A DNA stretch of 64,000 nucleotides from Pedosphaera sp. (lineage in GTDB: Bacteria; Verrucomicrobiota; Verrucomicrobiia; Limisphaerales; AAA164-E04): NCBI GenBank assembly GCA_002690655.1, contig NZFL01000012.1, positions 127,429 to 191,428 of the forward strand, given 5' to 3'. The notes beneath the pieces are model-generated. The model ran no database searches, was not told the DNA's origin, and worked only from the letters and a program-made list of their open reading frames with translations. The position numbers and the translations under genes are program-made. Shown piece by piece: positions 1 through 9,478 of this stretch (position 1 is its first letter; every line of letters begins with the position of its first letter).

Positions 1-1
1 G

Positions 2-949
2 AATGCCGAATCAGGTGAGGACATGCAGTTCGCTTACTATCAGTCGTCTCTTGTAGTGGCTTACATCGTCGAAAAATACGGGCAATCCTCACTACGTAAC
101 ATACTGGTCGATCTTGCAACCGGGATTCCTATCAACCAAGCCATCGAAACCCACACTGCCAGTGTCGATAACATTGATGAAGCATTTATTGACTGGGCTC
201 AGGCACATGCTTCGGAACTCGGGAAGTCACTGAATTGGGATGAACCTGACCCCAGTCTAATAGGACCGAACGATGTCACCGAGTTTCTCTCCACAAACCC
301 GGACAATTACTATCTCCTGATCGCTTCGGCTCGACAGCATGTCAATCAGGAAAACTGGGAACAAGCCTCCGTGTTGCTTGACCAATTGATCGAAGCTTAT
401 CCGGACCAGCGAGGAACCGGGGGGGCGTTGTATCTGGCAGCCATCGTGGCAAAGCAACAGAAAGATACAGAGAAAGAAATGCGGTTGCTTGAACAACTGG
501 CAGCCATCGATGGCGATGTCACAGACGCCTACCTCCGTCTCATGCAACTGACGCTGGAAAATGAGGACTGGAAAGCATTGAGAAAAAATGCCGAGAGATA
601 CATGGCAGTGAATCCGCTTGTCGCGCGTCCTTATGAAGCATTGGCGGTTGCCTGCTCGGCGCTTGGAGACACAGAAACAGCCATCAAAGCACGCCAAACG
701 GTGCTTAAACTAAACCCAATTGACCCGGCACTCGCTCATTATCAACTGGCGAGACTACTCCATGATGAAGGAAGTCCGGATGCAAAACGTCACCTTCTTC
801 AAGCACTCGAAGAAGCCCCTAGATACAGAGAAGCACAAAAATTATTATTGAGTCTGATCAAGAATCCATCCAGTTCGACGATTCCTGACACAATAGAAGC
901 CTCGAATGATTCCACCGAAAAGCAAGTAGAGCTACCAGAACAACCATAG
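2..949 (+). CDS. Peptidase MA-like / TPR protein, 5' end missing
   Basis: The reading frame is open to the first base of the window, so the true start lies upstream and only the C-terminal part is present. The first residues (around FAYYQSSLVVAYIVEKYG) resemble the end of a peptidase MA-like (gluzincin) domain; the zinc-binding helix would be upstream and is not visible. The remaining roughly 200 residues are helical and TPR-like (NWEQASVLLDQLIEAYP, ALGDTETAIKARQTVLKLNP), with a Ser/Glu-rich tail. It is followed after 4 nt by a DUF4159 gene and then MoxR and vWA genes on the same strand, so it is probably the upstream member of an envelope-related operon. Proteolytic activity is inferred only. 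It could also be a plain TPR protein. Confidence 0.75.
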   Translation, partial: NAESGEDMQFAYYQSSLVVAYIVEKYGQSSLRNILVDLATGIPINQAIETHTASVDNIDEAFIDWAQAHASELGKSLNWDEPDPSLIGPNDVTEFLSTNPDNYYLLIASARQHVNQENWEQASVLLDQLIEAYPDQRGTGGALYLAAIVAKQQKDTEKEMRLLEQLAAIDGDVTDAYLRLMQLTLENEDWKALRKNAERYMAVNPLVARPYEALAVACSALGDTETAIKARQTVLKLNPIDPALAHYQLARLLHDEGSPDAKRHLLQALEEAPRYREAQKLLLSLIKNPSSSTIPDTIEASNDSTEKQVELPEQP

Positions 950-953
950 CAGT

Positions 954-1847
954 ATGCCTCATGACCTTTTCATCCCCACTGTCTGTATGAGCCGTTTACG
1001 CTTAACGCAGTCACCTTTGGACAAACGGTGGCTGACCACATTATTGGCTCTCACCTTGCTCGCATCATCACTAGACCTGAACGCTCAATACGGACGACGA
1101 TTTGGCAAACCCGAAGGTGAACGAGCGGGAGTGCCTGAATGGAATTTACAAGCCGCATTTCGCCCAGATGTCTTTACCTTTGTCAGAATTTTTTACGGTT
1201 CCTATTCAGACAGCTACGGAAGATGGGGAAAAAAATGCATGATTGATCACCCTGAAAGTGACCTCAATTTTTCTTATCGCCTCGAAGAATTAACCTCTCT
1301 CAAAGTGGACCCAGACGGGAAAGTCGTTTCTCTGACAGATCCAGATCTGTTCAACTACCCTTTTGTCTATTTGATTGAACCCGGGGAAATGGTCCTTCAA
1401 AAAGAGGAGCGCAATGCGTTGCGAAAGTATCTGCTGGGTGGAGGTTTCATGATGATCGATGATTTCTGGGGACCAAGCGAGTATGAGAATCTGAGGCTTG
1501 AGTTGAGCCGGGTGTTTCCTGATCGTGAACCGAAAGAAATTCCAATCGAGCATCCCATTTTCAATTTTGTATTTCCATTGGAAGAAAAACCACAGATCCC
1601 AAACGTGGGGCGTGGCACCGAAAGTCAGTTTGACGGCATCACATTCGAGCGATGGGATGCCCAGACGCCCTTTTACAAGGGGATGTGGGATGACAAGGAG
1701 CGGCTCATGATGGTGATCTGTCATAATACCGATCTTGGAGACGGCTGGGAATGGGAAGGCGCCAATCAGTATTATTTTAAAGAATTTTCGGAAAAAAAGG
1801 CATACCCTTTGGGCATCAACATCGTCATGTATGCCCTCACACATTAA
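954..1847 (+). CDS. DUF4159 domain-containing exported protein
   Basis: The 297-residue protein has an N-terminal hydrophobic stretch (LTTLLALTLLASSLDLNAQ) that looks like a signal peptide. The rest matches the DUF4159 family: a RxFTFVRI-like segment, LFNYPFVYLIEPG, then LRKYLLGGGFMMIDDFWG, and a C-terminal GINIVMYALTH. DUF4159 proteins are glutamine-amidotransferase-like in fold, have no established biochemical role, and are commonly found beside MoxR and vWA genes, as here. The first ATG (954) is used; ATG 987 gives a shorter signal peptide and is equally possible because neither has a clear ribosome binding site. The moxR gene follows after 33 nt. Confidence 0.8.
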   Translation: MPHDLFIPTVCMSRLRLTQSPLDKRWLTTLLALTLLASSLDLNAQYGRRFGKPEGERAGVPEWNLQAAFRPDVFTFVRIFYGSYSDSYGRWGKKCMIDHPESDLNFSYRLEELTSLKVDPDGKVVSLTDPDLFNYPFVYLIEPGEMVLQKEERNALRKYLLGGGFMMIDDFWGPSEYENLRLELSRVFPDREPKEIPIEHPIFNFVFPLEEKPQIPNVGRGTESQFDGITFERWDAQTPFYKGMWDDKERLMMVICHNTDLGDGWEWEGANQYYFKEFSEKKAYPLGINIVMYALTH

Positions 1848-1870
1848 ATCAAAACAACGTATTGAACAGA

Positions 1871-1874
1871 GAGG
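1871..1874 (+). promoter_or_regulatory. Shine-Dalgarno GAGG for the moxR GTG start
   Basis: GAGG lies 6 nt before the GTG at 1881. This supports a GTG start for the MoxR gene, whose frame has no ATG close to the expected N-terminus. Confidence 0.6.
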
Positions 1875-1880
1875 ATCATT

Positions 1881-2897
1881 GTGGAGGCAGAATCAGCACC
1901 GGCAAATCAAGAATGGCCTAACGAAGAGCACACCGTCGAGCAGTTGGCTCAGAGTCGTGCCCGTATCGAGAAGGAATTGAGTAAAGTCATCGTGGGTCAG
2001 AAGGGCCCCATTGAGGAGATCCTCATTGCACTTCTGGCTGGAGGCCACTGCTTGATTACAGGTGCACCTGGATTGGCCAAAACACTACTTGTCAAATCCG
2101 TTGCACAAATCTTTCATCTGAAATTTCAGCGTATTCAATTCACTCCTGACCTCATGCCAGCTGATATTACTGGAACGGAGATATTGCAGGAGACAGATGA
2201 AGGGCGACACTTGAATTTCGTGAAGGGCCCCATTTTTGCCAATATGGTTCTGGCAGATGAAATCAATCGTACTCCACCAAAAACTCAGGCCGCATTGCTG
2301 GAGGCCATGCAGGAGCATCAAATCACGGCTTCCGGTGTGCGTCACCCATTGGAAGAACCTTTTTTCGTCCTGGCCACGCAAAACCCCATTGAAATGGAGG
2401 GAACCTATCCCCTCCCCGAGGCGCAGCTCGACCGCTTCATGTTCAACGTTGTGATTGATTACTTGCCGGAAGATGAAGAAGTGGAGGTGGTCAAACAGAC
2501 AACATCGAAAAAGCCTGAGCCCATCAAACCGATCTTCACAGGCGAAGATGTGCTGCGTTTCCATCAAACCGTCCGTGCCGTTCCCGTAGCAGATGAAATG
2601 GTGCGATATGCGGTTCGGCTGGCCGCTGCATCCAGGCCCAATCAAAAGGAAACACCCGATTTTGTGAATCAATGGATCAGCTGGGGTGCCGGTTTGCGCG
2701 CTGCACAGTTTTTAATCCTTGGAGCCAAGGTGCGAGCTGTCCTGCACGGTAGATCTCACGTGATCAACGAAGACATACAAAAGCTGGCCAACCCTACCCT
2801 GAGACACCGTATTCTGACGAATTACCGGGCAGAGGCAGAAGGTATCAGCGTCGAAGACATCATCCAGAAACTATTGGATCAGGTTAAATCAATTTGA
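1881..2897 (+). CDS. MoxR family AAA+ ATPase
   Basis: The 338-residue AAA+ ATPase has a P-loop GAPGLAKT at about residues 61-68, Walker B VLADEINR at 123-130, and the sensor region ATQNPIEMEGTYPLPEAQLDRF at about 165-186, all hallmarks of the MoxR/RavA group. MoxR proteins act as chaperone-like ATPases on partner vWA-domain proteins. The partners are probably the DUF58 and BatA/vWA proteins encoded directly downstream. The start is GTG, supported by a GAGG 6 nt upstream. Length and motif order are normal for the family and nothing looks truncated. Which substrate it remodels cannot be told from sequence. Confidence 0.95.
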   Translation: MEAESAPANQEWPNEEHTVEQLAQSRARIEKELSKVIVGQKGPIEEILIALLAGGHCLITGAPGLAKTLLVKSVAQIFHLKFQRIQFTPDLMPADITGTEILQETDEGRHLNFVKGPIFANMVLADEINRTPPKTQAALLEAMQEHQITASGVRHPLEEPFFVLATQNPIEMEGTYPLPEAQLDRFMFNVVIDYLPEDEEVEVVKQTTSKKPEPIKPIFTGEDVLRFHQTVRAVPVADEMVRYAVRLAAASRPNQKETPDFVNQWISWGAGLRAAQFLILGAKVRAVLHGRSHVINEDIQKLANPTLRHRILTNYRAEAEGISVEDIIQKLLDQVKSI

Positions 2898-2937
2898 CCT
2901 GAAAACGATTGCCAGAGCTCAACAAGCAACGATCCAC

Positions 2938-3897
2938 ATGGCCGAACCGAGCATAGAAACAACCTCCAGTGAGGGATTGACACAGCACCGTTTCATTGAC
3001 CCGCGGACTCTGATGTCAATCAAGCATCTTGAGTTGCGAGCCAAAGTCGTCGTCGAAGGTTTCTGGAATGGCCTGCACCGGAGCCCTTACCATGGATTCT
3101 CAGTTGAATTTACCGAATACAGACAATACACACCGGGTGACGATCCTCGGTATCTCGACTGGAAGCTCTATGCCCGCAGCGATCGTTACTACATCAAAAA
3201 ATTTGAAGACGAGACCAACCTTCGCTGTTTCCTCCTGATGGATCGAAGCAGGTCGATGGAGTTCGGGTCTGAAGGTTTCAGCAAACAGGATTACGCGAAC
3301 ACGCTGGCCGCCACATTGGGCTATTTCCTGAGCAGGCAGGGTGATGCTGTGGGTCTCATGTCGTTTGATGAAGTGATTCAGGAATACATGCCTGCGCGTA
3401 ATCGACCTGGACATCTGCGTCAACTCATGCAGACCTTGGAAAAACCATGCCAAGGAGAGAGTACGGACATCAAAAAACCGATCAAGCGCATCATGGACCT
3501 AATTAAATCCCGCGGTCTGATCGTTCTGATCTCTGATTTTCTGGCACCTCTGGACGAGCTGGAAGACAACCTTGCAACACTCACCGCCTATGGTCATGAG
3601 GTTCAGGTCTTCCATATTCTGGATCCGGCCGAACGCCATTTCACCTTTGAAGAAGCAATTCAATTTGAAGATCAGGAAACCGGGCAATTGATGTATGTCG
3701 ATCCGGCAACAGCCAAAAGGGGCTATATGGAGCAGATGGAGAATCATCTGGAAAAACTCAAAAATGCCTGCGACAAGTCGGGCATCGGCTACACACTTCT
3801 CACGACAGATCAGCCATTGGAAAAGGGGTTATTCGATTTCCTGAAAGCAAGGATTCACCGAGGAAGGGCGGTCCAAAGGAAAGCACACGCAGGGTAA
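2938..3897 (+). CDS. DUF58 domain protein (vWA-like MoxR partner)
   Basis: The 319-residue protein carries the DUF58 signature GDDPRYLDWKLYARSD (about residues 67-82) followed by YIKKFEDETN. A vWA-like metal-site motif DRSRSM sits at about 102-107. No signal peptide or membrane segment is evident, so it should be cytoplasmic or peripheral. It lies 40 nt after moxR and only 6 nt before the BatA-type gene, the usual arrangement for MoxR client proteins. DUF58 proteins are thought to couple MoxR ATPase activity to envelope functions; the precise role here is unknown. Confidence 0.92.
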   Translation: MAEPSIETTSSEGLTQHRFIDPRTLMSIKHLELRAKVVVEGFWNGLHRSPYHGFSVEFTEYRQYTPGDDPRYLDWKLYARSDRYYIKKFEDETNLRCFLLMDRSRSMEFGSEGFSKQDYANTLAATLGYFLSRQGDAVGLMSFDEVIQEYMPARNRPGHLRQLMQTLEKPCQGESTDIKKPIKRIMDLIKSRGLIVLISDFLAPLDELEDNLATLTAYGHEVQVFHILDPAERHFTFEEAIQFEDQETGQLMYVDPATAKRGYMEQMENHLEKLKNACDKSGIGYTLLTTDQPLEKGLFDFLKARIHRGRAVQRKAHAG

Positions 3898-3903
3898 CAA
3901 CGT

Positions 3904-6033
3904 ATGAGCTTTTTATATCCATTATTCCTGCTGGGAGGGGCGGCTATTGCTGGGCCTATCCTCTTTCACCTCATCAGGCGGGTTACCCGAGAAAAAAAAT
4001 CTTTCAGTACGTTGATGTTTCTGAAAGCTTCACCGCCAAAACTAACCCGCAAAAGTCGCATTGAACATTGGTTCCTGATGTTACTTAGATGCCTGGTGTT
4101 CCTATTGCTGGCACTGGCTTTTTCAAGACCCTATCTATCCAGTGAACAAACCATACAATTGGAATCAGATGAGCGCGTCAGGCATTGTCTCTTGATCGAC
4201 AAAAGTGCGAGCATGCGTCGGGATGGTCTTTGGGAGGAATCACTTTCTAAAGCTGAAAATTGGTTAACACAATGGAAGCAAGAGGCCTACGCTTCTGTTT
4301 ACCTCTTTGATGAAAGTATCCATCAAGTTGTTTCTTTTGAGGACTGGAGTGGGTTAAACCCTGACATACGAACGTCTGAAATCCTCAATCGCATCAAAGC
4401 TCAACCGCCGAGCTGGAAGGCCACATCCATTGATGATGCACTTCTGGAATCACTCAACCGAATGGAAGAGGGCGCAAGAGAACAGGAAAAAGAAAACAAC
4501 CAGCAAGCCTGGGAATTAGTCGTTATTTCCGACCTCCAATCCGGCAGTCGATACGAAGGTCTGCGCGGACAGGACTGGCCGAAGCATGCCTATGTCGTTT
4601 TCGACGGGACTGAGCCGAGAAATTCCAGCAATGCCGGATTGCAGGCACTTCAATCCGACTGGCAAATTGCTGAAGATGAGTCATTTATTGCCCCACGTGT
4701 CCGAGTATCTAATGCTCAAGATTCTGATCAGGAACAGTTTGAGATACAATGGAAAACGGAAGACAACAGTCTTGAAACCAACGGAAACCTTCCTATGTAT
4801 GTGACTCCCGGACAAACGAGAATCACGACGGCTCCCAAGTGGCCAGAAGACCAGAGGGTGAATCAGTTGGTATTAACCGGAGATTCCGAGACGTTCGATA
4901 ACACCATTTGGATCGCTCCCTTCAAACCAAGAACGAGCCGTATCGTATTACTCGCTCCAAAGGGTCAAAAACAAGATAGTGAACTTGAGTATTATATCGA
5001 GCGCGCTTTTCAGTCTATCCCTGAGCATCGTATTGAGTTAATACAATCCCAGACGGAAGCATGGGAACCGTTGGCTGCACTTAAAGGGATTGATCTTTGG
5101 ATTGTGACCCGCCCACTGAACGATTCAGTGGCCGAAGGATTGCGTGAGCAGGTCAAAAAAGGAGGCATCATCCTCATGCCGATCACATCGGTTACAATGC
5201 AAAACACTCTCCAGGTCATATGGGAAGACCCTGTTCTTGAAATAGAAGAAGCAACAGTAACCGATTATTCCTTGATTGGTAAGATCGATTTCCAGCACCC
5301 TCTTTTCGCGCCTTTTGCCGATCCCAGGTTCAGCAACTTCAGTAAAATACATTTTTGGAAGCATCGTCGAATTTTAAACTTGGATCTTTCACAGGAAGAA
5401 CTACGGATCGCCGCTTACCTCGATAATGATGAGCCTGCGATTATCACGCGTAGCCAGGGTTTAGGGCGGATCATATTGATTAGTTCTTCATGGACACCCA
5501 AAGACAGTCAATTGGCCTTATCCACCAAGTTTGTTCCATGGCTTTACACCGCCCTCAACTGGGGAAGGAATTATCAGGAACTCAGAACGCAGTATTCCAT
5601 TGGGGAAGCCGTGGACTTGAGCAGCATACCCACTGAAGATAAATTAGCGATTCGAAATCCTAATGGAGAAGTGGAGAAAAAAAGCGCTGACAAACTTTAC
5701 CGCAACACGAATCTTCCCGGTATTTATGAAATTGAGGCAGACAATGATTTTCGCTGGACTTTTGCAGTGAATCTACATCCTGATGAAAGCCGTACCTCTG
5801 TGCTGCCCCTGGAGACACTGGAAAGCTTGGGAGTGCCTACCCGTGATCCTGAGAATGCCGCTGAAGAAACTCCAGAATCACGTCAACAAAAGGCTGAGGA
5901 CTCAAGACTGCTTCAATCTCAGGAGATTGAACAAGGTCAGAAGTATTGGCGTTGGATGCTTTTAGCGGTTTTGGCATTGGTCCTTCTCGAGAGCCTTGTT
6001 GCATCGAAAGCCAGTCCCAAGCAATTCGCCTGA
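3904..6033 (+). CDS. BatA-type membrane protein with vWA domain
   Basis: The 709-residue protein starts with the BatA N-terminal domain: a membrane segment at about residues 3-23 (LYPLFLLGGAAIAGPILFHL), a basic loop with the FSTLMFLK motif, and a second membrane segment at about 57-75. A vWA domain follows with DKSASM at 99-104. The C-terminal part resembles the glutamine-amidotransferase-like domain often fused in these proteins (GGIILMP, GLGRIILISSSW), and a final membrane helix lies at about 682-700. It is the last gene of the MoxR cluster. Related proteins are linked to aerotolerance or envelope integrity in Bacteroides and Francisella; that role here is inference. Confidence 0.88.
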   Translation: MSFLYPLFLLGGAAIAGPILFHLIRRVTREKKSFSTLMFLKASPPKLTRKSRIEHWFLMLLRCLVFLLLALAFSRPYLSSEQTIQLESDERVRHCLLIDKSASMRRDGLWEESLSKAENWLTQWKQEAYASVYLFDESIHQVVSFEDWSGLNPDIRTSEILNRIKAQPPSWKATSIDDALLESLNRMEEGAREQEKENNQQAWELVVISDLQSGSRYEGLRGQDWPKHAYVVFDGTEPRNSSNAGLQALQSDWQIAEDESFIAPRVRVSNAQDSDQEQFEIQWKTEDNSLETNGNLPMYVTPGQTRITTAPKWPEDQRVNQLVLTGDSETFDNTIWIAPFKPRTSRIVLLAPKGQKQDSELEYYIERAFQSIPEHRIELIQSQTEAWEPLAALKGIDLWIVTRPLNDSVAEGLREQVKKGGIILMPITSVTMQNTLQVIWEDPVLEIEEATVTDYSLIGKIDFQHPLFAPFADPRFSNFSKIHFWKHRRILNLDLSQEELRIAAYLDNDEPAIITRSQGLGRIILISSSWTPKDSQLALSTKFVPWLYTALNWGRNYQELRTQYSIGEAVDLSSIPTEDKLAIRNPNGEVEKKSADKLYRNTNLPGIYEIEADNDFRWTFAVNLHPDESRTSVLPLETLESLGVPTRDPENAAEETPESRQQKAEDSRLLQSQEIEQGQKYWRWMLLAVLALVLLESLVASKASPKQFA

Positions 6034-6120
6034 CTCTGGAACCGCTTCAGCGCAATGATCTGGATCCGTCCCTTTGCTGGAAAGTAGGGCGTTACAGTGA
6101 GACTGCCTTCCGAAAAGGGG

Positions 6121-7212
6121 TCAACCTAAAGCAAGCTTCAATACATCAAGACATCGCTGATTTTCTTTTGCTAAGCCCACGCTAATCCTGAGCCACTCAG
6201 GAAGTTGATAACCCGCCATAGGACGAGTGATAACTCCATTTTTCTGCAGGAAATCAAACACCTGCTTCCCATCCCCCACTTTTACCAGGACAAAATTCGC
6301 ATGTGAGGGAACATGTTCCAAACCCATTTGTACGAAAGCTTTCTGGAAAAACTCGACTCCTTCCGCATTATTAAGACGAGTTCGATCCACATGCTCCTGA
6401 TCATCAAGTGCAGCCAAAGCTCCAGCTTGCGCAATCGCATTCACATTGAATGGTTGCCTCACCTTCTCCATTCTCTGGATGAGTTCCGGCGAACCAACGC
6501 CGTATCCAATACGCAAACCTGATAAACCATATATTTTGGAAAAGGTGCGCATGAGCAGCAGGTTGGGTTTCTTTCCTGAGCGAATCAGCGGTAATAGGTC
6601 AGAAGGATCAGAAAGGTATTCAAAATAAGCTTCATCCATGACGATAAGTACATCGTCTGGAATTCGGGCCAGAAAATCTGTCACCGTGCCTTTACTGGCA
6701 AGTGTTCCAGTAGGATTATTTGGATTCGCAACAAAAACGACTCGAGTGCGCTGATCTACCGCCTCAGCCATTGCGTGTAGGTCATGTCCATAATGTTTTG
6801 CGGACACGGTCTTGGTTTGCGCACCAAACATGGCTGCGATAATGGGGTAAATTGCAAAACAGTATTGGGATACGACGATATTTGATTTCTCACTCAATAG
6901 TACATGCCCTATCCATTCAATCAATTCATTTGAACCATTGCCGAAAACAAGAGATTTTGGCGATACATCAAGATGATTCGCCATTTTATTTTTCAGATAA
7001 AACACATTCCCATCCGGATATAAGTGAACCGAAGGAAGGGCATCCTGCATTGCTTGAATTGCCTTGGGTGAAGGCCCAAGTGGGTTCTCATTGGATGCCA
7101 ACTTGATGACCTCATTGAAAGGGATCTTTAATTCTCTGGCAACTTCCTCAATCGGACGACCAGGTTGGTATGTTGCTAAGGATTTTAAATGGTCAAGTAT
7201 GGGCAATTTCAT
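6121..7212 (-). CDS. hisC: Histidinol-phosphate aminotransferase
   Basis: The 363-residue PLP-dependent fold-type I aminotransferase converts imidazole acetol phosphate to histidinol phosphate in histidine synthesis. Visible family motifs are LASNENPLGPSP at about 38-49, the VANPNNPTGT segment at 161-170, MDEAYFEY at 192-199, and the FSK segment with the probable Schiff-base lysine K226, followed by GLRIGYG. The length is normal. It is the last gene of a minus-strand run after the DRTGG-domain protein (25 nt gap), not in a his operon. A wider-specificity aromatic or acidic aminotransferase role is possible because HisC paralogues are common. Confidence 0.9.
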   Translation of the reverse strand: MKLPILDHLKSLATYQPGRPIEEVARELKIPFNEVIKLASNENPLGPSPKAIQAMQDALPSVHLYPDGNVFYLKNKMANHLDVSPKSLVFGNGSNELIEWIGHVLLSEKSNIVVSQYCFAIYPIIAAMFGAQTKTVSAKHYGHDLHAMAEAVDQRTRVVFVANPNNPTGTLASKGTVTDFLARIPDDVLIVMDEAYFEYLSDPSDLLPLIRSGKKPNLLLMRTFSKIYGLSGLRIGYGVGSPELIQRMEKVRQPFNVNAIAQAGALAALDDQEHVDRTRLNNAEGVEFFQKAFVQMGLEHVPSHANFVLVKVGDGKQVFDFLQKNGVITRPMAGYQLPEWLRISVGLAKENQRCLDVLKLALG

Positions 7213-7237
7213 AATTTTTTAAGTAAAGGCGCAACAT

Positions 7238-8341
7238 TCAACGAATAGTCTGGTCAACAATAGAACTCACATGGACGTGTGTCTTTACCAAATCTCTTAT
7301 CAATGCAATTTTGGCAGCATCTCCGGGACGAGTCTTTACAATCAAATCATGGACGGTTGAAGCGACTTGATAGCTGTCCTCAGGTGTCATGAGCACGGGG
7401 TAAGGCATGCTTTCTATTATTTTCATCACGCGATTGGAGGGCCTGATATCATCAGTCAAAACGACGCCTGACAATTTGGTTGGAGCGCCGGTTTCATTGG
7501 GAGCAGCAGCTGTCTCGATCAGGTCTTCGCGATCTGCGGGCATGATCATTAATGAGCCTGGACGAAAAAATTTCCTTGCATTGGGTGCACTCATTGCACC
7601 AACAACCACATTATCCACGATATTATGGATTTCCTTGGTTTGATTGAGAACCTTTGCTTGCAATGCATCGCGAATGAGCTCCATGGTCGGACTTGAAAGC
7701 ATTCGTTGGTGAGGTATCACTCCCAGCAGGTTGAGTCCACGGCGCTCCAGTCCCTTGCGCGCAAACTCTGAGATATAATCCACTTTATCCTGTCGAACTT
7801 TATTGAGGATAACACCTATGATTTCAACTCCGTCCTTTTCAAACAAAGCCTGATTCAGTGCAACTTCATCAATCGGCCGCCCAATCCCGCCCTGAGTGAC
7901 CAGAATGACTTTTGCATTTAAAATTTTTGCCACCCTCGCGTTGGATAAGTCGAAAACGGACCCCACACCCGCATGCCCCGTTCCTTCGCACAATACAAAA
8001 TCCTTTTCCCATGCAACCCGGTCGAATGCCTGTTGTACGCGTTTCACCAGTTTGGGGTTGTTTGAGGATTTTAGATACTTGCGAGTAAAATCCGATGCAA
8101 CCGCAATAGGACTCATTTCAGGCAAAGGACAATTCAGTCGAAAGACCTTATCCATCAGGAAAGAATCTTCATCAATCTTGTGATCCTCAACATCCACAAA
8201 CCGTTGACCGACCGGCTTGATGTATCCAACTCTAGGATAGTAGCGCTTGATGGCTGACAACAATCCCAACGAAGTCGTTGTCTTGCCATCATTTTGCCGA
8301 GTGGCTGCGATAAAAACGCGGGGAGTGATAATGTTTTTCAT
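7238..8341 (-). CDS. P-loop / DRTGG domain protein (Pta N-terminal-like)
   Basis: The 367-residue protein has the layout of the N-terminal regulatory half of long phosphotransacetylases. A dethiobiotin-synthetase-like P-loop NTPase domain begins at residue 8 with the modified P-loop TRQNDGKTTT, continues with GYIKPVGQR, and has CEGTGHAGVG where family members bind the nucleotide. A DRTGG domain follows from about residue 215 (LVNxxVVGAMSAPN-like segment, GVVLTDDIRPS). It has no phosphotransacetylase catalytic domain; that domain is encoded by the gene just upstream on the same strand (21 nt apart), so the two probably act together. ATP or redox sensing is inferred from known long Pta enzymes. 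Confidence 0.85.
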   Translation of the reverse strand: MKNIITPRVFIAATRQNDGKTTTSLGLLSAIKRYYPRVGYIKPVGQRFVDVEDHKIDEDSFLMDKVFRLNCPLPEMSPIAVASDFTRKYLKSSNNPKLVKRVQQAFDRVAWEKDFVLCEGTGHAGVGSVFDLSNARVAKILNAKVILVTQGGIGRPIDEVALNQALFEKDGVEIIGVILNKVRQDKVDYISEFARKGLERRGLNLLGVIPHQRMLSSPTMELIRDALQAKVLNQTKEIHNIVDNVVVGAMSAPNARKFFRPGSLMIMPADREDLIETAAAPNETGAPTKLSGVVLTDDIRPSNRVMKIIESMPYPVLMTPEDSYQVASTVHDLIVKTRPGDAAKIALIRDLVKTHVHVSSIVDQTIR

Positions 8342-8362
8342 CTTTTTCTCGTAGCTTGGACA

Positions 8363-9415
8363 TTATTCACCTGGCAGATTCAGACCAGCATCAGGAAACG
8401 ACATATTGTATTCAATGGATTGCAGTCCCACGATTGCCGCGACACCTAGAATATCATGGGCATTCGATCCTCTGGAGACATCAGCAGCAGGTCGGTCCAG
8501 ACCTAGCAGAATTTGACCATAAGCATTGGCTCTTGCCATGTGTTTAAGCAACTTACTCGCGATGTTCCCTGAATTGAGATCTGGGAAAATCAATACATTT
8601 GCATGGCCTGCCACTCGAGAATCCAGTGATTTGACTCTGGCGACATCGGGAACCAGAGCAGCGTCCACCTGAATTTCACCGTCAAAATCTGCATCAAGAT
8701 CCGTTTCGGCAGCTTTTGCTTTAGCCAAATGAGTGGCCGTTTGTATTTTCTCAATTCCCGGATGCCCCGCACTTCCTTTGGTCGAATACGAAAGCATGGC
8801 GACACGCGGCTTGATGCCCATCAGATGCTTGGCAAGATTTGCGGTTGAGACAGCAATATCCGCCAGTTGCTCTGAACTGGGGTCAGGAATCACTCCACAG
8901 TCCGCAAAGAAAAGCACTCCATCTTCACCAAAACGAGTATCATCCACCTCCATGATCATGCAACTTGAGGCCGTGGAGGTATTGGGGGCGACTTTAATGA
9001 TCCGGAAAAGAGGGCGCAAAACACTTCCTGAAAACTCGGATGTCCCTGAAACCAGTCCATCTGCCTGATGCATGGCCACCATCATGGAGCCATAATAGTT
9101 TGGATCCTTCATGGCTTTGATCGCTTCCTCCTCACTCACACCTTTTGAACGTCTCATTTTCATGTAACGTTCCGCAAAGTGTCCCAAATCCTCGCTCGTA
9201 TCGGGATTGATGATACGAATCCCGTCCAGCGATAAATTCAAGGCTGCGGCAGATTCTTTGATTCGCGTCCGATCGCCCAGCAGAATCGGCACCCCCAGTT
9301 TCAAAGCTCTATACTGCCGTGCTGTCTGCAATACTCTCGGCTCCTGCCCCTCCGGAAGCACTATCCGTTTGGGGTGACGCTGAAGCTTTTCAATGATGGT
9401 TCCGATAAACCGCAT
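8363..9415 (-). CDS. pta: Phosphate acetyltransferase, catalytic protein
   Basis: The 350-residue PTA/PTB-family enzyme interconverts acetyl-CoA and acetyl phosphate. Family features include IVLPEGQEPRVLQTA near residue 18, ADGLVSGT at about 122-129, the FADCGVIPDP segment, MLSYSTKGSAGHP and the C-terminal ANVLIFPDLNSGNIASKLL. The length is that of short, catalytic-only phosphotransacetylases. It is followed on the same strand by the separate P-loop/DRTGG protein. No acetate kinase gene is visible in the window. A phosphate butyryltransferase activity cannot be excluded, but the sequence pattern is closer to Pta. Confidence 0.93.
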   Translation of the reverse strand: MRFIGTIIEKLQRHPKRIVLPEGQEPRVLQTARQYRALKLGVPILLGDRTRIKESAAALNLSLDGIRIINPDTSEDLGHFAERYMKMRRSKGVSEEEAIKAMKDPNYYGSMMVAMHQADGLVSGTSEFSGSVLRPLFRIIKVAPNTSTASSCMIMEVDDTRFGEDGVLFFADCGVIPDPSSEQLADIAVSTANLAKHLMGIKPRVAMLSYSTKGSAGHPGIEKIQTATHLAKAKAAETDLDADFDGEIQVDAALVPDVARVKSLDSRVAGHANVLIFPDLNSGNIASKLLKHMARANAYGQILLGLDRPAADVSRGSNAHDILGVAAIVGLQSIEYNMSFPDAGLNLPGE

Positions 9416-9478
9416 AGAAAAGAACTAACCAATCAGAATAAAATCTTCAACTGGGAAGGACACTAAAAGGCATTTTGT

